From NCBI RefSeq assembly GCF_001456025.1, contig NZ_LMTZ01000086.1:1-64000 (forward strand): 64,000 bases of DNA, read 5' to 3'. The stretch comes from Mastigocoleus testarum BC008. GTDB lineage: Bacteria; Cyanobacteriota; Cyanobacteriia; Cyanobacteriales; Nostocaceae. Below, piece by piece: positions 55,683-64,000 of the stretch; the first letter of the stretch is position 1; each line of letters opens with the position of its first letter. The position numbers and the translations under genes were made by a program. The notes beneath the pieces were generated by a model. That model searched no databases, was not told the origin of the DNA, and was given only the letters and a program-made list of their open reading frames with translations.

Positions 55683-56930
55683 TTATCGACTTTCACAATA
55701 ATTAATAAAATCAGCAAAAAGTCTCATAAGTTCTGGATTGCGCCACCCTTTCTCTGTTTCTTCCTGCATTACTTTAAGTGCTTCAATTGGAGCATAAGCC
55801 TGTTTATAAGGTCGTTCGCTAGTTAAAGCGTCGTAAATATCGATAATTTGAAATACTTGTGCTAAATAAGGAATTTCATTCCCTTTCAAAGCATCAGGAT
55901 AACCAGAGCCATCCCAACGTTCGTGATGGTGACGAATAATTGGAATAACCCCACGCATACTTCTTAAGGGTTGGCAAATTTTCTCTCCAATTAAAACATG
56001 TCCCCTCATAATTTCCCATTCATGAGGTGTTAACTTTCCTTGTTTTAGTAATACAGCATCAGGAATTCCGACTTTACCAATATCATGAAGATAACCACCC
56101 CACATCAAATCTCTAATTTGATGGCGAGGTAAATTTAAATATTCTCCAAATGCTTGACCGAGACTAACTAAACGCTCGCAGTGATCGCCAGTATTAGGAT
56201 CGCGACTTTCTATTGCTCTTGCAATGGAAAATAAGACTTTTTCTGCATGATCCAAATCTTCATTTAAACGTTTTTGATGAACCAAGGATTTTACTCGAGC
56301 AGCTAACTCCACTCGGTCGAAGGGCTTAGATAGAAAATCATCAGCGCCGACCTCAATTCCACGAATACGAGAGCGCCGATCATTAAGTGCTGTAATGAAT
56401 ATCACCGGAATTAACCTGGTTTGTTCGTCTTGTTTGATGATTTGACAAACTTCAAAGCCATCCATCTCCGGCATCATCACATCTAATAAAATTAAATCTG
56501 GTTGTTTGTGATTGACTAAATCTACGGCAGTTGCACCACTTTCCGCCTCGATGACTTGATATCCTTCCATCGCCAATAAAGCAACAGCAGTCATACGACT
56601 AGCAGCATTATCATCAACTACTAAAACTTTTGGTGCATCTGCTTCAAAGCCATTCACTATAGAACCTTTGGCTTGTAAATTTGTCCCAAGAATTGAATCA
56701 TAAATATACTTAACATGAGGATTATTTTCTATGTCAGAAAATTCTCCTTTTTTTTCTAGCTCTTCTTTTTCAGCTAAGTCTGGTTGAGATAATTCGGAAT
56801 AATAAGTCTCTAAATTCTCTAAACCTATGACTGTAGAATCTGAATCAATAGTATTATCTTGAATCAAGGAACTTGACTCATTAATTGTTTCTTCACTAGG
56901 AATTCTATAATTGGATTTCCATTGAATCAC
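55683..56930 (-). CDS. response regulator with HD-GYP phosphodiesterase domain
   Basis: The 415-aa protein has an acidic N-terminal extension of about 95 residues, then a receiver (about 100-220) with phospho-acceptor Asp150 and Lys202 in SKPF, and an HD-GYP domain (about 225-410) with H282-D283 in LHDIGK, and HHERWDGSGYP at 335-345. The GYP motif and the metal ligands are intact, so it should hydrolyse c-di-GMP to GMP (or pGpG). GTG at 56930 is the start, with GGAG 7 nt before. A perfect CRP-type palindrome lies about 450 nt upstream. Several genes here handle c-di-GMP. Confidence 0.9.
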   Translation of the reverse strand: MIQWKSNYRIPSEETINESSSLIQDNTIDSDSTVIGLENLETYYSELSQPDLAEKEELEKKGEFSDIENNPHVKYIYDSILGTNLQAKGSIVNGFEADAPKVLVVDDNAASRMTAVALLAMEGYQVIEAESGATAVDLVNHKQPDLILLDVMMPEMDGFEVCQIIKQDEQTRLIPVIFITALNDRRSRIRGIEVGADDFLSKPFDRVELAARVKSLVHQKRLNEDLDHAEKVLFSIARAIESRDPNTGDHCERLVSLGQAFGEYLNLPRHQIRDLMWGGYLHDIGKVGIPDAVLLKQGKLTPHEWEIMRGHVLIGEKICQPLRSMRGVIPIIRHHHERWDGSGYPDALKGNEIPYLAQVFQIIDIYDALTSERPYKQAYAPIEALKVMQEETEKGWRNPELMRLFADFINYCESR

Positions 56931-57375
56931 AAAGGTGCTCCAATATCTTAAAAATGGTTAACGGCAAGATCTAAAAGACAAAGTAAAAATAACTCAAAGA
57001 ACTATATTTAAAGTTTTTGTATCAAACATTATAGCAATGCAGCTAGCTTTATCCTTTTGGAACCAAGAAAATATTCTAGATGCTTTTATGAAAACAGATT
57101 TATGAAAGCACAAAAAGTTCGATTTTAAATAATACTTTTCATTTTGTAATCTAGTATGAGGAATTTTTGCAAAGGTTAAATCAGGTTTTCTACGGAAATT
57201 TATTAACATAGAATAATTCCGATAATATTTCACTATTGAAGTTTAAATAAAACTCAAACTTTCTGTGAACTACGAGCAAGGTTATAACTGTGTTTTTGAG
57301 GTTTACCGTGATACTACTTACCGGCAATATGAAACTATTATTAAACAGTCATTGCAGTGATATCTAACTTATTCA

Positions 57376-57397
57376 TTTTGTGATATACATCACAAAA
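57376..57397. promoter_or_regulatory. CRP-type palindromic site
   Basis: TTTTGTGA-TATACA-TCACAAAA is a perfect inverted repeat with the core TGTGA-N6-TCACA, identical to the consensus of cAMP receptor proteins (SYCRP1 in cyanobacteria). It is 446 nt upstream of the HD-GYP start and 143 nt upstream of the doubtful 79-aa frame at 56994-57233. It is far for simple activation of either. Confidence 0.55.
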
Positions 57398-57647
57398 TAA
57401 AATACATTATTTTGATTCAGAGGCAATTTGAAGATAGGGAATGAGAAAATAAGTAAGTCAGCACAAATAAACCCAATCATGTAACAAAATGTAAATAAGG
57501 CTGTATCCCTTGCGATTGCTTCATTACACTTCGTTCCACTCGCAATGACATACCTTGATTTTTTCACGCCGACCTACTTAGATCTTGGGGATTAATATAG
57601 TCCCAGTAGGGTATGCTATCGATGCAGCTTAAAGCTCGTTCATCTGT

Positions 57648-57752
57648 CTAATTGGTATTTTTTTTTACATTATTCACTTCACGCAAAAAATTGATTCTGG
57701 TTGCAGTAAGAACCAACATAACAATCAATATAGAAAAACCGGCACAAAACAA
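57648..57752 (-). CDS. possible small membrane protein (34 aa)
   Basis: A minus-strand frame from TTG 57752, with AAGAGAAAG upstream, encodes one hydrophobic helix (FSILIVMLVLTAT) followed by a basic tail (NNVKKNTN). The frame stays open further upstream (to 57826) without a better start. It resembles single-pass small proteins, but no family is recognised and no ATG is present, so this is a weak call. Confidence 0.25.
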   Translation of the reverse strand: MFCAGFSILIVMLVLTATRINFLREVNNVKKNTN

Positions 57753-57880
57753 TTTTCTTTCTCTTGGCTCCTGGTGTTTGTAAAGTCCTAAGTTAGTATA
57801 GCTACAATAGCTCAGTATTCGCTACATATGACAGCTAAGTAAAATCACGGGTTATATATTACCTTAAGTATATTATTTCT

Positions 57881-58756
57881 TTACAATTTTGATTCCCATC
57901 GCCTTCGCCAGCGAGAAGTAGGTTCTAATTGTGAGATGTTTTGTTCTTCCTGTCGCCGTTGAACAATAATCTTTGCTGAATCTGTTAATTCTGGATCGCG
58001 GTAAGGTATACTAGCTCGAGTCAGTAAATGCTCTTGCTCCAATTGAGATAAAGATGATAACTCTACAGCCTCACTGGGAGTTGCAATAGTTCCGGGAGTT
58101 CGTCTACCAACAGGTGCAGTTGAACCTATTCTTAATAGGGCTGCCTTCATCGCCATACGCACTGCTGCAGCACAAGAATAAGTTGCGAGTAAGCCGTCAG
58201 TTTCTAAGCATTTGGAAACTAGTTTAATAAATTCAATAGTCCAAAGCTGAGGACATTGGGGTGGAGAAAAAGGATCCAGAAAAATTGCATCGGCGCGAAA
58301 ACCCGAACGATAAATAGTTTGAATGGAGGATCTAGCATCACCGATTAGTAATTGGGCGTGAAGATTTTGTCTGTTGGCTTTTTGTTTAAATGCAATTTCG
58401 GCCAAAATATCTGTATATTCGTAATGCCAATTGTCAAATAAATTATGAGCGATCGCTACTTGTGGTACAGAAGTATTTATTTCTAAAGCAATAATATCAA
58501 TTTTACAGTTGGGGTTAATATGCCAAATTGTTTGTAAAGCTGCAGCAGTGTTATATCCCAAACCATAGCAAATATCTAATATTCTTAATTGCGAACGATG
58601 GGCTTTTCGATCCAGTAATGTTGGTTTAACAAATTTTAAAAAACTTTCTTGGCGAGCTCCATAATGGCTATGGAAAGATTCATCAAATTCTGTGGAAAAG
58701 AAAGTGAAAGAACCGTCTCCTGTAATTTTGGGGGTAAAACTTTCTTGTTCTGACAT
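57881..58756 (-). CDS. MnmD-like tRNA methyltransferase (MnmC N-terminal domain family)
   Basis: The 291-aa protein matches the methyltransferase part of MnmC: SFTFFSTEFDESFHSHYGA, ILDICYGLGYNTAAAL (SAM motif I near residue 60), QLLIGDARS, and AIFLDPFSPPQCPQLW, the family's most conserved block. MnmD enzymes methylate 5-aminomethyl-2-thiouridine at U34 of tRNA. The oxidase half of MnmC is absent, as in plants and many cyanobacteria. It is divergent from the sulfurtransferase at 58844 with 87 nt between, and that partner could, speculatively, supply sulfur for the 2-thio group. Confidence 0.83.
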   Translation of the reverse strand: MSEQESFTPKITGDGSFTFFSTEFDESFHSHYGARQESFLKFVKPTLLDRKAHRSQLRILDICYGLGYNTAAALQTIWHINPNCKIDIIALEINTSVPQVAIAHNLFDNWHYEYTDILAEIAFKQKANRQNLHAQLLIGDARSSIQTIYRSGFRADAIFLDPFSPPQCPQLWTIEFIKLVSKCLETDGLLATYSCAAAVRMAMKAALLRIGSTAPVGRRTPGTIATPSEAVELSSLSQLEQEHLLTRASIPYRDPELTDSAKIIVQRRQEEQNISQLEPTSRWRRRWESKL

Positions 58757-58843
58757 GGGGACAAAAAATCGATAATAGTAAATTATTAACTAGACATATT
58801 AATTAGAAACCTTAATTGCAAAATAACCAAAATAATATCTGTA

Positions 58844-59665
58844 ATGAGTCGCGATCAATTTGTTGTTTCTTGTGAATGGCTATCAAAACATCTCGAAGAT
58901 CCAGATGTTGTAATAGTAGATTGTCGTTTTTCCCTACCCGATCCCCAACTAGGACGCAAGCAGTACCAAACTTCCCACATTGATGGAGCTTACTACTTAG
59001 ATTTGAATGAAGATTTGTCTTCTCCAGTGAGAGAACATGGTGGAAGACATCCTTTACCAAATCTTACGGAGTTAGCTAATAAGTTATCCAGGATGGGGGT
59101 AAACTTCCAAAAAACATTGGTAGTAGCCTATGATGACTCCCGTTTAGCTTTTGCTTCGCGCTTGTGGTGGTTGTTGCGTTATTTGGGACACGACCGTGTC
59201 GCTGTACTTGACGGTGGTTTTACTGCATGGGATCAAGCAGATTATTCTTTAACAGATAAAATTCCTCCTATTAAGCAAGCTAAATTCGATCCCCAGATCC
59301 AGTCAAATATAAAAGTCGATATTAATGGGGTGAAAAATCGTAAAAATTTATCAGGGGTAACTTTGGTTGATTCTCGGGATCGCGATCGCTATGAAGGAAT
59401 TAGAGAACCAATAGATAAAATTGCTGGACATATTGATGGTGCAGTTAATTATCCTTGGAAAGAAGTAACAGATGAAAATGGTTATGTAATTTCTCAAATA
59501 GAACTACGTCGTCGATGGTTAGATTTAGAGGGTAAGGAAGAAATTTTGGTTTATTGTGGTTCTGGTGTTACTGCTTGTGTGAATTTACTTTCGTTAGAAC
59601 TCGCACAAATCCATACCGGTAAACTTTATGCTGGTAGCTGGAGTGATTGGATTTCTTATATGTAG
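58844..59665 (+). CDS. two-domain rhodanese sulfurtransferase (3-mercaptopyruvate type)
   Basis: The 273-aa protein has two rhodanese domains (residues about 1-145 and 155-273). The catalytic one has C238 in VYCGSGVTAC: CGSGVT is the loop of 3-mercaptopyruvate sulfurtransferases, whereas thiosulfate rhodaneses usually have CRKGVT. The first domain has Asp97 at the corresponding site and is inactive, as usual. Family motifs YQTSHIDGAYYLDLN and VAVLDGGFTAWDQ are present. It moves sulfur from 3-mercaptopyruvate to a thiophilic acceptor. Confidence 0.88.
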   Translation: MSRDQFVVSCEWLSKHLEDPDVVIVDCRFSLPDPQLGRKQYQTSHIDGAYYLDLNEDLSSPVREHGGRHPLPNLTELANKLSRMGVNFQKTLVVAYDDSRLAFASRLWWLLRYLGHDRVAVLDGGFTAWDQADYSLTDKIPPIKQAKFDPQIQSNIKVDINGVKNRKNLSGVTLVDSRDRDRYEGIREPIDKIAGHIDGAVNYPWKEVTDENGYVISQIELRRRWLDLEGKEEILVYCGSGVTACVNLLSLELAQIHTGKLYAGSWSDWISYM

Positions 59666-60143
59666 TTAACAGTTACCAGTTACCGTGCCCTTCCGGGCAG
59701 AAGTCAGAAGTCAGAAGTCAGAATTGCGGAATAAACAGACCAGAATTGGTTTAAAGCCATCGACCTTAAGGTCGGAAGAAATAAATACATTTCAACTGCG
59801 TTGTGCTTGTTGGTGCTACGCGGATCAACTGCTTGCGGCAGGTTGGTGCTGCGCGGATAGGCGTAGCCGCCTGCTTTCCAGAACAACGTTCTTGAATCCT
59901 CTTACTTTATTGTTGAGGTAAAACTTCTGCTGTGCTTATGCCCCACTTACGTTAACGCCGTAGGCGCGGTCTGTTAATATTTCTGACTTCGGTGAACAGT
60001 TATCAGTTATCAGTTACTAGTTGATGTATTGTGTATATTCACGTGTACCACTACGGTATCTACGGAATGGAGCCACTAACAGTTATTAGTTAAACTGTTA
60101 CTAATCTCTAGTTACCAATTCCTAGTTCTAAAATTTACTTGAA
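59666..60143. repeat. repeat-rich intergenic region
   Basis: Holds heptamers (AGAAGTC, 59700-59721; CAGTTAT/CAGTTAC near 59998-60025), a pair of near-identical segments (TTGGTGCTACGCGGAT and TTGGTGCTGCGCGGAT, 37 nt apart) and a GTTAACGCCGTAGGCGC fragment. Several frames cross it, but all are made by repeats. No gene. Confidence 0.65.
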
Positions 60144-61907
60144 TTAAAATCTACCTAAATCCAAGTTGTAATTAATACTAAAAAACCAACCATCAAAGTC
60201 AATATTATCTTGGGTTGAACTACCAAGAGAAATTCCTGTTTGTAGGCTGAGATTGCTATAGTCAGACATTTTATAGTTGAGACTAGCTAGGAATCTGTGG
60301 TAATTGTCTTCTCGTATACGTTCGGTAAAATCTGAGTAGTTGAACTGATAACCCAAACCAACTTGCAAAGGTTTTTGTAAATAATAATTCAAGAAAATCG
60401 AAAGATAATTAATAACGCGATTCCGCTTCCTGGGAATATCAGTTAAACTTACACGCAATTCATAAAAGCTATCTAACATTAATTTTTTACTTAATGGATC
60501 TCGTCTTCCCAAAGACAAGCGGAATGCATTTTCATTCAGAAATTTTTCTCCCGATCCAATATTATAGCGATCGCTATCTCTGGCATAAAATAACTGCTGG
60601 TTTCTCCAACCGATTTCTGCATACATCTTTGGATTTAGTCTCTGGAAAATTCCTAGATTAAATCGAAGCTGGTTATAGTTAAAGTCCACTTGATCCATAT
60701 AGCGAAATATATTGCCATCAATAGATCCTCGCAAGTAAGTTTGACCCCCGATTCGGAAAGGAATGCTTGACAGTGTAAGTCCTGAATAAAATAGACCATC
60801 TGATTGTGGATCTACTTCTGCAGAAAAAATATTACTTGTTTGGAAATAACCGAAGCGAGCTAACAAATAACCTACAGGCTTAAATTTTGCGACAGGTTCT
60901 TCTGGTATTGGTAATTGTTCTAAGGGTCTTTCTAAGACTCTAACTACTCCTAATTCAGTATCACTATTGTCGTCGGTATTTACGCCATTCTTTACGTCTT
61001 TATCACTACTTGAACTTACGGACTGCTGTTGTTGATTTAATTTTAGTACTTTTAATAACCTTTCAATTTTTTTAGTTCTTTTAGATTTTTTTGTGCTTAA
61101 ATTTTTTTCTACTTGTGCGGGGGATGGATTGCTGTCAATATTCGCTGCTTCACCTTCCACTGGTGGTGGATCTAATATTTGAGAATTTTCTGGGGTTGGA
61201 TTGGGACTTTCCTCATTTTGAACTGCTGATTCTGTAGGAGTTTGTGGTGGTGATTCAGTTGTCTGGGAAAGCAAGTAAGGAAAGGAGGTTGGTGAGTAAC
61301 TTACAATTATCTGATTATTTTTGTTTGGCTGAGAATCTTCACGGATAAACCGATTGACTGGGTTCTGACAAAATTGCAAAGCATTTATGCTTTCAAGTTT
61401 CCCAAACTGACTTTCACTGTCAGACTTTTTTTCTATTTCAGTATTTATACGGTCACAAATCAGGGAAAATTTAGTATTTTTTATTTTTTGCTCTAAATCA
61501 ATTTCCTCAGTCACAGCATCAAGAATTGAAGCGTTTTTCAATTGAGATTTTAAATTAAATTGGTCTATGGGACCTGCTGAATGCGCTAAAAATTTTATAC
61601 TTTTGGGTAGAATTTTCTTTGGATTTTTTTTCTCTTTGGGTAGTATTTTTCGAGAATAACGCTGTCGATCTAATACATAATTCTCTCGATTTACAATATC
61701 AGGCTGGTATTGATTACATGTATAAGTTTTTTGTAACCTAAACTGAGAAAGTGCTATATTTGGGTTCGTGCAGACTTGAATTTGATTGCCGATATACAGA
61801 CTTGTTTCATTTGCTGAAACTGCATTTGGTTGTATAACAAAGCTTAATACTCCATTGGCAGTAATAAGAATTGGTAACCAGGAATTTTTTTCTTTCTTGG
61901 TTCGCAT
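60144..61907 (-). CDS. probable outer-membrane beta-barrel protein
   Basis: The 587-aa product (from ATG 61907) has a signal peptide (WLPILITANGVLSFVI, cleavage near VSANE), a long Ser/Asn/Pro/Lys-rich middle of low complexity with a PPQTPTESAVQ stretch, and a C-terminal part of about 240 residues with alternating hydrophobic strands ending in Phe (YNLDLGRF), typical of outer-membrane barrels. An upstream TTG at 61934 would add nine residues before the signal peptide; I prefer the ATG. The barrel could be a pore or an adhesin. It is divergent from a FecR-domain gene, with 356 nt between starts. Confidence 0.7.
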   Translation of the reverse strand: MRTKKEKNSWLPILITANGVLSFVIQPNAVSANETSLYIGNQIQVCTNPNIALSQFRLQKTYTCNQYQPDIVNRENYVLDRQRYSRKILPKEKKNPKKILPKSIKFLAHSAGPIDQFNLKSQLKNASILDAVTEEIDLEQKIKNTKFSLICDRINTEIEKKSDSESQFGKLESINALQFCQNPVNRFIREDSQPNKNNQIIVSYSPTSFPYLLSQTTESPPQTPTESAVQNEESPNPTPENSQILDPPPVEGEAANIDSNPSPAQVEKNLSTKKSKRTKKIERLLKVLKLNQQQQSVSSSSDKDVKNGVNTDDNSDTELGVVRVLERPLEQLPIPEEPVAKFKPVGYLLARFGYFQTSNIFSAEVDPQSDGLFYSGLTLSSIPFRIGGQTYLRGSIDGNIFRYMDQVDFNYNQLRFNLGIFQRLNPKMYAEIGWRNQQLFYARDSDRYNIGSGEKFLNENAFRLSLGRRDPLSKKLMLDSFYELRVSLTDIPRKRNRVINYLSIFLNYYLQKPLQVGLGYQFNYSDFTERIREDNYHRFLASLNYKMSDYSNLSLQTGISLGSSTQDNIDFDGWFFSINYNLDLGRF

Positions 61908-62263
61908 ATTTAGTAGTTTGTACTTATTAAACAAACGTATATTTTTTAACTATACTTCTAATATAAAAATCTAATTTATCAGAAGTTTAGTTTTTTGTTG
62001 CCATTCTTGTACTCAGTTTTTCAAAAATCGAGCAAAAATAAAAGTGATAAATAATACTTTTTCTCAAATTGTGCTGATCGATATTGTGACTTGTGAAAAT
62101 AACTAATAAATTTATTATGTTGATATTTTGAAAAGTTTTTAAATAGTCAGCGTAATTACTTATTAAATTTGTTATAAATGGTATCAGGGAAAAGCGATTA
62201 AAATTAGGATCCGCATCTAACTGGTTTGAATATCAGTTAAAACATTAAGGTTCCCAGATAAAT
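61908..62263. other. divergent promoter region
   Basis: A+T-rich spacer (about 350 nt) between the barrel protein and the FecR-domain gene, expected to hold both promoters. No gene or clear operator was seen. Confidence 0.5.
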
Positions 62264-63748
62264 ATGTTTTGCAAAATATTTTCAATTTCAATTCTTGGTG
62301 TATGGGGAGTGATACTTTTACCTTTTTCTGGGGTAGCCCATGCTAAGATTCCGTTGACAAGAGCGGAAATCCACAAGCTTCGGAATATTGTAGAACTTAG
62401 GTTAAAAAAACGACCTTGGCGCAAAGCACGGATAACAGATCGCATGATACCTGGAGATAGTCTATCTACGGGTAAAGCTTCCCTAGCCGATTTACGTTTT
62501 AATGATGGCTCTCTCGCAAGGGTAGGAGAGCGGGCTATATTTCGTTTTTTACCGAAAAGAAGGCGTTTCTTTCTGTCCAATGGTACAGCTTTGTTACTTA
62601 TTCCACCGGGTAGGGGAGGAGCACGTATCCGCACCCCGAATGCTGCTACTGCAATTCGTGGTTCCGCATTATTTGTACGTTACGACAAAGCAACAGATAC
62701 TACTATCGTCGGAGCACTAACAGATAGTGGGATTCAAGTATCTAATAAAGATGCATCGCAAACTCACGGTTTAGCTGCGGGTCAGTTATTGGTAATAGTT
62801 AAAGATAGAATCGCAGGTTTGTATGATTTCGATCTAAGAACATTTTATGAGACTAGCGAGTTGGTAGAGGGATTGGATCTAACAAACTCTAAAGTACCAA
62901 ATCCAGACCCAGCGATCGCTAGCGTTCAAGCTGAAACTACAGATGCTCTAGCTGAGCAAAAGCCTTTGATTGGTGCAAAGGTTGAAAAAAATCCATCTTT
63001 TATTAAATTAAGTACTCAAACTCCTCGTAAAACAACAGCAGGTGCAGCTGCTCGGTATCAACAGGATACAAACTTAATAGATGCGTCCGAGGTTGGCTCA
63101 GCAGTTAGAAAAAATAATAATCCAAATACCCGAAGAAATAACACTATTAAAAAACCTGTAAATCAACCCGTAACAAAACCTGTACCTGCAACATCTATTG
63201 CACCTGTCACTTCAAAACCTGTAATAAAACCCGTACCTACAACATCACCGCCATCAAGACCGACTGTAATAATTAAGACCCCACCTATTAATCAACCAAC
63301 ACAACCAGGACAACCTATAACTCCTACAAGTCCGTCAAATCCACCAAATCCTACTACTCCATCAGTTCCACCAACTCAAGAACCTGTAGAACAACCCCAA
63401 CCTACTACTCCATCAGTTCCACCAACTCAAGAACCTGTAGAACAACCCCAACCTACTACTCCATCAGTTCCACCAACTCAAGAACCTGTAGAACAACCCC
63501 AACCTACTACTCCATCAGTTCCACCAACTCAAGAACCTGTAGAACAACCCCAACCTACTACTCCTACAGTTCCACCAACTCAAGAACCTGTGGAACAACC
63601 CCAACCTACTACTCCACCAGTTCCACCAACTCAAGAACCTGTGGAACAACCCCAACCTATTACTCCTACAGTTCCACCGACTCAAGAACCTGCACAACAA
63701 CACCAACCTACTACTCCCACAGTTCCACCAACGCAGGTTAATTATTAA
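62264..63748 (+). CDS. FecR-domain protein with proline-rich tandem repeat tail
   Basis: The 494-aa product has a signal peptide (MFCKIFSISILGVWGVILLPFSG, cleavage after AHA) and a periplasmic FecR domain at about residues 30-200 (GDSLSTGKASLADLRFNDGS, FLSNGTALLLIPPG, GARIRTPNAATAIRGSALFV). The remainder is a Pro/Thr/Gln-rich extended arm. Residues from about 363 repeat a 17-aa unit (PTTPSVPPTQEPVEQPQ) seven times and then part of an eighth. In cyanobacteria stand-alone secreted FecR proteins are common and their role is unsettled. The arm is likely to span the peptidoglycan or sheath. The neighbouring barrel protein, divergent, may be a partner. Confidence 0.85.
   Translation: MFCKIFSISILGVWGVILLPFSGVAHAKIPLTRAEIHKLRNIVELRLKKRPWRKARITDRMIPGDSLSTGKASLADLRFNDGSLARVGERAIFRFLPKRRRFFLSNGTALLLIPPGRGGARIRTPNAATAIRGSALFVRYDKATDTTIVGALTDSGIQVSNKDASQTHGLAAGQLLVIVKDRIAGLYDFDLRTFYETSELVEGLDLTNSKVPNPDPAIASVQAETTDALAEQKPLIGAKVEKNPSFIKLSTQTPRKTTAGAAARYQQDTNLIDASEVGSAVRKNNNPNTRRNNTIKKPVNQPVTKPVPATSIAPVTSKPVIKPVPTTSPPSRPTVIIKTPPINQPTQPGQPITPTSPSNPPNPTTPSVPPTQEPVEQPQPTTPSVPPTQEPVEQPQPTTPSVPPTQEPVEQPQPTTPSVPPTQEPVEQPQPTTPTVPPTQEPVEQPQPTTPPVPPTQEPVEQPQPITPTVPPTQEPAQQHQPTTPTVPPTQVNY
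63350..63735 (+). repeat. 51-nt tandem repeat within the FecR-domain gene
   Basis: Copies start at 63350, 63401, 63452, 63503, 63554, 63605 and 63656, with a partial one at 63707. The first four are nearly identical in DNA, the last ones have drifted (TCA to ACA or CCA in codon 5 of the unit, and others). The period is a whole number of codons, so gains and losses keep the frame. Confidence 0.93.
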
Positions 63749-63816
63749 CGTAAAACTTCTTCAATATCTGATAAGTATAGAGAAATTTTGAAATTAATTG
63801 AAGAGGGTTAGGAACA

Positions 63817-64000
63817 TTGAAAGTAAAAACTTTAACTGTCGGACCAATTTTAGGGTCTGTGACTGGTAACAATGCTCGTATATTTGGTCGTGGTAAGTAC
63901 GAACAATATACTCAAGACTTATTCAAATGGTGGAATTCTCTTTTTGATAGAAAACTTCACTATTTTGGCATAGCAAGAATTCGCGTAGGTGGAGAATTAA
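63817..64000 (+). CDS. PhoD-like alkaline phosphatase family protein, 5' part, cut by window edge
   Basis: From TTG 63817, with GAGGG nine bases upstream and AGG nearer, the frame is open to the window end (61 codons). It reads KVKTLTVGPILGSVTGNN, ARIFGRG, then LHYFGIARIRVGGEL. The pattern GP-x-L-G-x-V-T-x-x-x-ARI-x-x-R is the N-terminal beta domain of PhoD-like metallophosphatases. No signal peptide is present, unlike secreted PhoD. The catalytic domain is outside the window. Confidence 0.6.
   Translation, partial: MKVKTLTVGPILGSVTGNNARIFGRGKYEQYTQDLFKWWNSLFDRKLHYFGIARIRVGGEL

Larger units (their letters stand above)
56931..57880. other. long intergenic region
   Basis: Contains the CRP-type site and the small ORF at 57648-57752 listed separately. 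A dispersed repeat (TTGCGATTGCTTCATTACAC, TTCGTTCCACTCGCAATGACA) at 57510-57550 generates an open frame on the minus strand that is not a gene. The frame at 56994-57233 encodes a product without recognisable features and is left uncalled. Confidence 0.5.

Noticed and set aside
56994..57233. A 79-codon minus-strand frame upstream of the HD-GYP gene
   Set aside because: No good ribosome site, A+T-driven composition and no recognisable motif. It remains possible but unsupported.
57373..57567. A 64-codon minus-strand frame
   Set aside because: Its start region is produced by a dispersed repeat (CATTGCGAGTGGAACGAAG-type) common in cyanobacterial spacers; the product has no real gene features.
63515..63706. 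Minus-strand frame opposite the FecR-domain repeats
   Set aside because: A mirror of the 51-nt repeat array, open only because the period is a multiple of three.
1..64000. tRNA, rRNA, tmRNA, RNase P RNA and transposase genes
   Set aside because: I looked through the spacers for tRNA T-loop patterns (GGTTCGA), the known conserved cores and DDE or TnpB motifs and saw none. A covariance-model search was not possible here.

Overview
The window reads as chromosomal DNA of a filamentous, probably heterocyst-forming cyanobacterium (order Nostocales; Rivularia/Calothrix-like relatives would fit). The signs are many GCGATCGC (HIP1) octamers, A+T-rich spacers full of heptameric short tandem repeats and dispersed palindromes, and cyanobacterial protein families: phytol and phytyl-phosphate kinases, multi-GAF/PAS kinases, pentapeptide NACHT proteins and TPR proteins with a CHAT-associated N-terminal module. 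No rRNA, tRNA, CRISPR array or transposase gene was seen. The genus is an inference.

Layout. 1-3.6 kb: the 3' end of a CAP-domain protein, then a NACHT NTPase with an odd Ala/Asn-rich C-terminus. 3.9-6.1 kb: an ECF sigma/anti-sigma pair overlapping by 4 nt, divergent from a cysteine-dioxygenase-like cupin. 7.1-9.5 kb: a 50-aa small protein with a clear terminator, a membrane protein and a small secreted basic protein. 9.6-12.5 kb: a tauCAB-like sulfonate ABC importer operon. 13.2-16.4 kb: a DegT-type PLP aminotransferase and a phytol kinase (VTE5-like). 16.6-20.2 kb: two paralogous TPR proteins without a CHAT protease domain. 21.0-24.6 kb: a type-1-secretion-like ABC exporter with a degenerate C39 domain, overlapping a parvulin. 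25.2-26.0 kb: a phytyl-phosphate kinase (VTE6/DUF92). 26.4-30.3 kb: two subtilisin-like proteases. 30.5-33.3 kb: a second NACHT protein, ending in pentapeptide repeats. 33.4-34.9 kb: an FAD-dependent oxidoreductase. 35.1-43.6 kb: two very large signalling proteins, CheB-CheR-PAS-GAF-PAS-HK-REC and REC-GAF-GGDEF-EAL. 43.6-45.3 kb: a CobW GTPase behind a cobalamin riboswitch. 45.4-52.5 kb: small membrane and secreted proteins, pyrD, a multi-GAF pseudo-kinase and a CPBP protease. 52.7-55.3 kb: a DUF2256 zinc-ribbon protein, isoaspartyl peptidase and glmU. 55.7-59.7 kb: a REC-HD-GYP protein with a CRP-type palindrome far upstream, an MnmD-like methyltransferase and a sulfurtransferase. 60.1-64 kb: an outer-membrane barrel protein divergent from a FecR-domain protein with a 51-nt repeat array, then the 5' end of a PhoD-like phosphatase.

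How the parts may work together. Both kinases of phytol salvage (phytol to phytyl-diphosphate, for tocopherol and phylloquinone) lie within 11 kb. Three proteins make or break c-di-GMP or carry its phosphodiesterase domains (GGDEF-EAL and HD-GYP), and the HD-GYP gene has a perfect TGTGA-N6-TCACA site upstream. The leaderless subtilases next to a C39-like ABC exporter suggest, but do not prove, type 1 export. Sulfur genes (cysteine dioxygenase, taurine-type importer, mercaptopyruvate-type sulfurtransferase) are present but not in one operon. The best candidates for new biology are the two NACHT proteins, the CHAT-less TPR pair, and the riboswitch leader of cobW with its small ORF and gene remnant.
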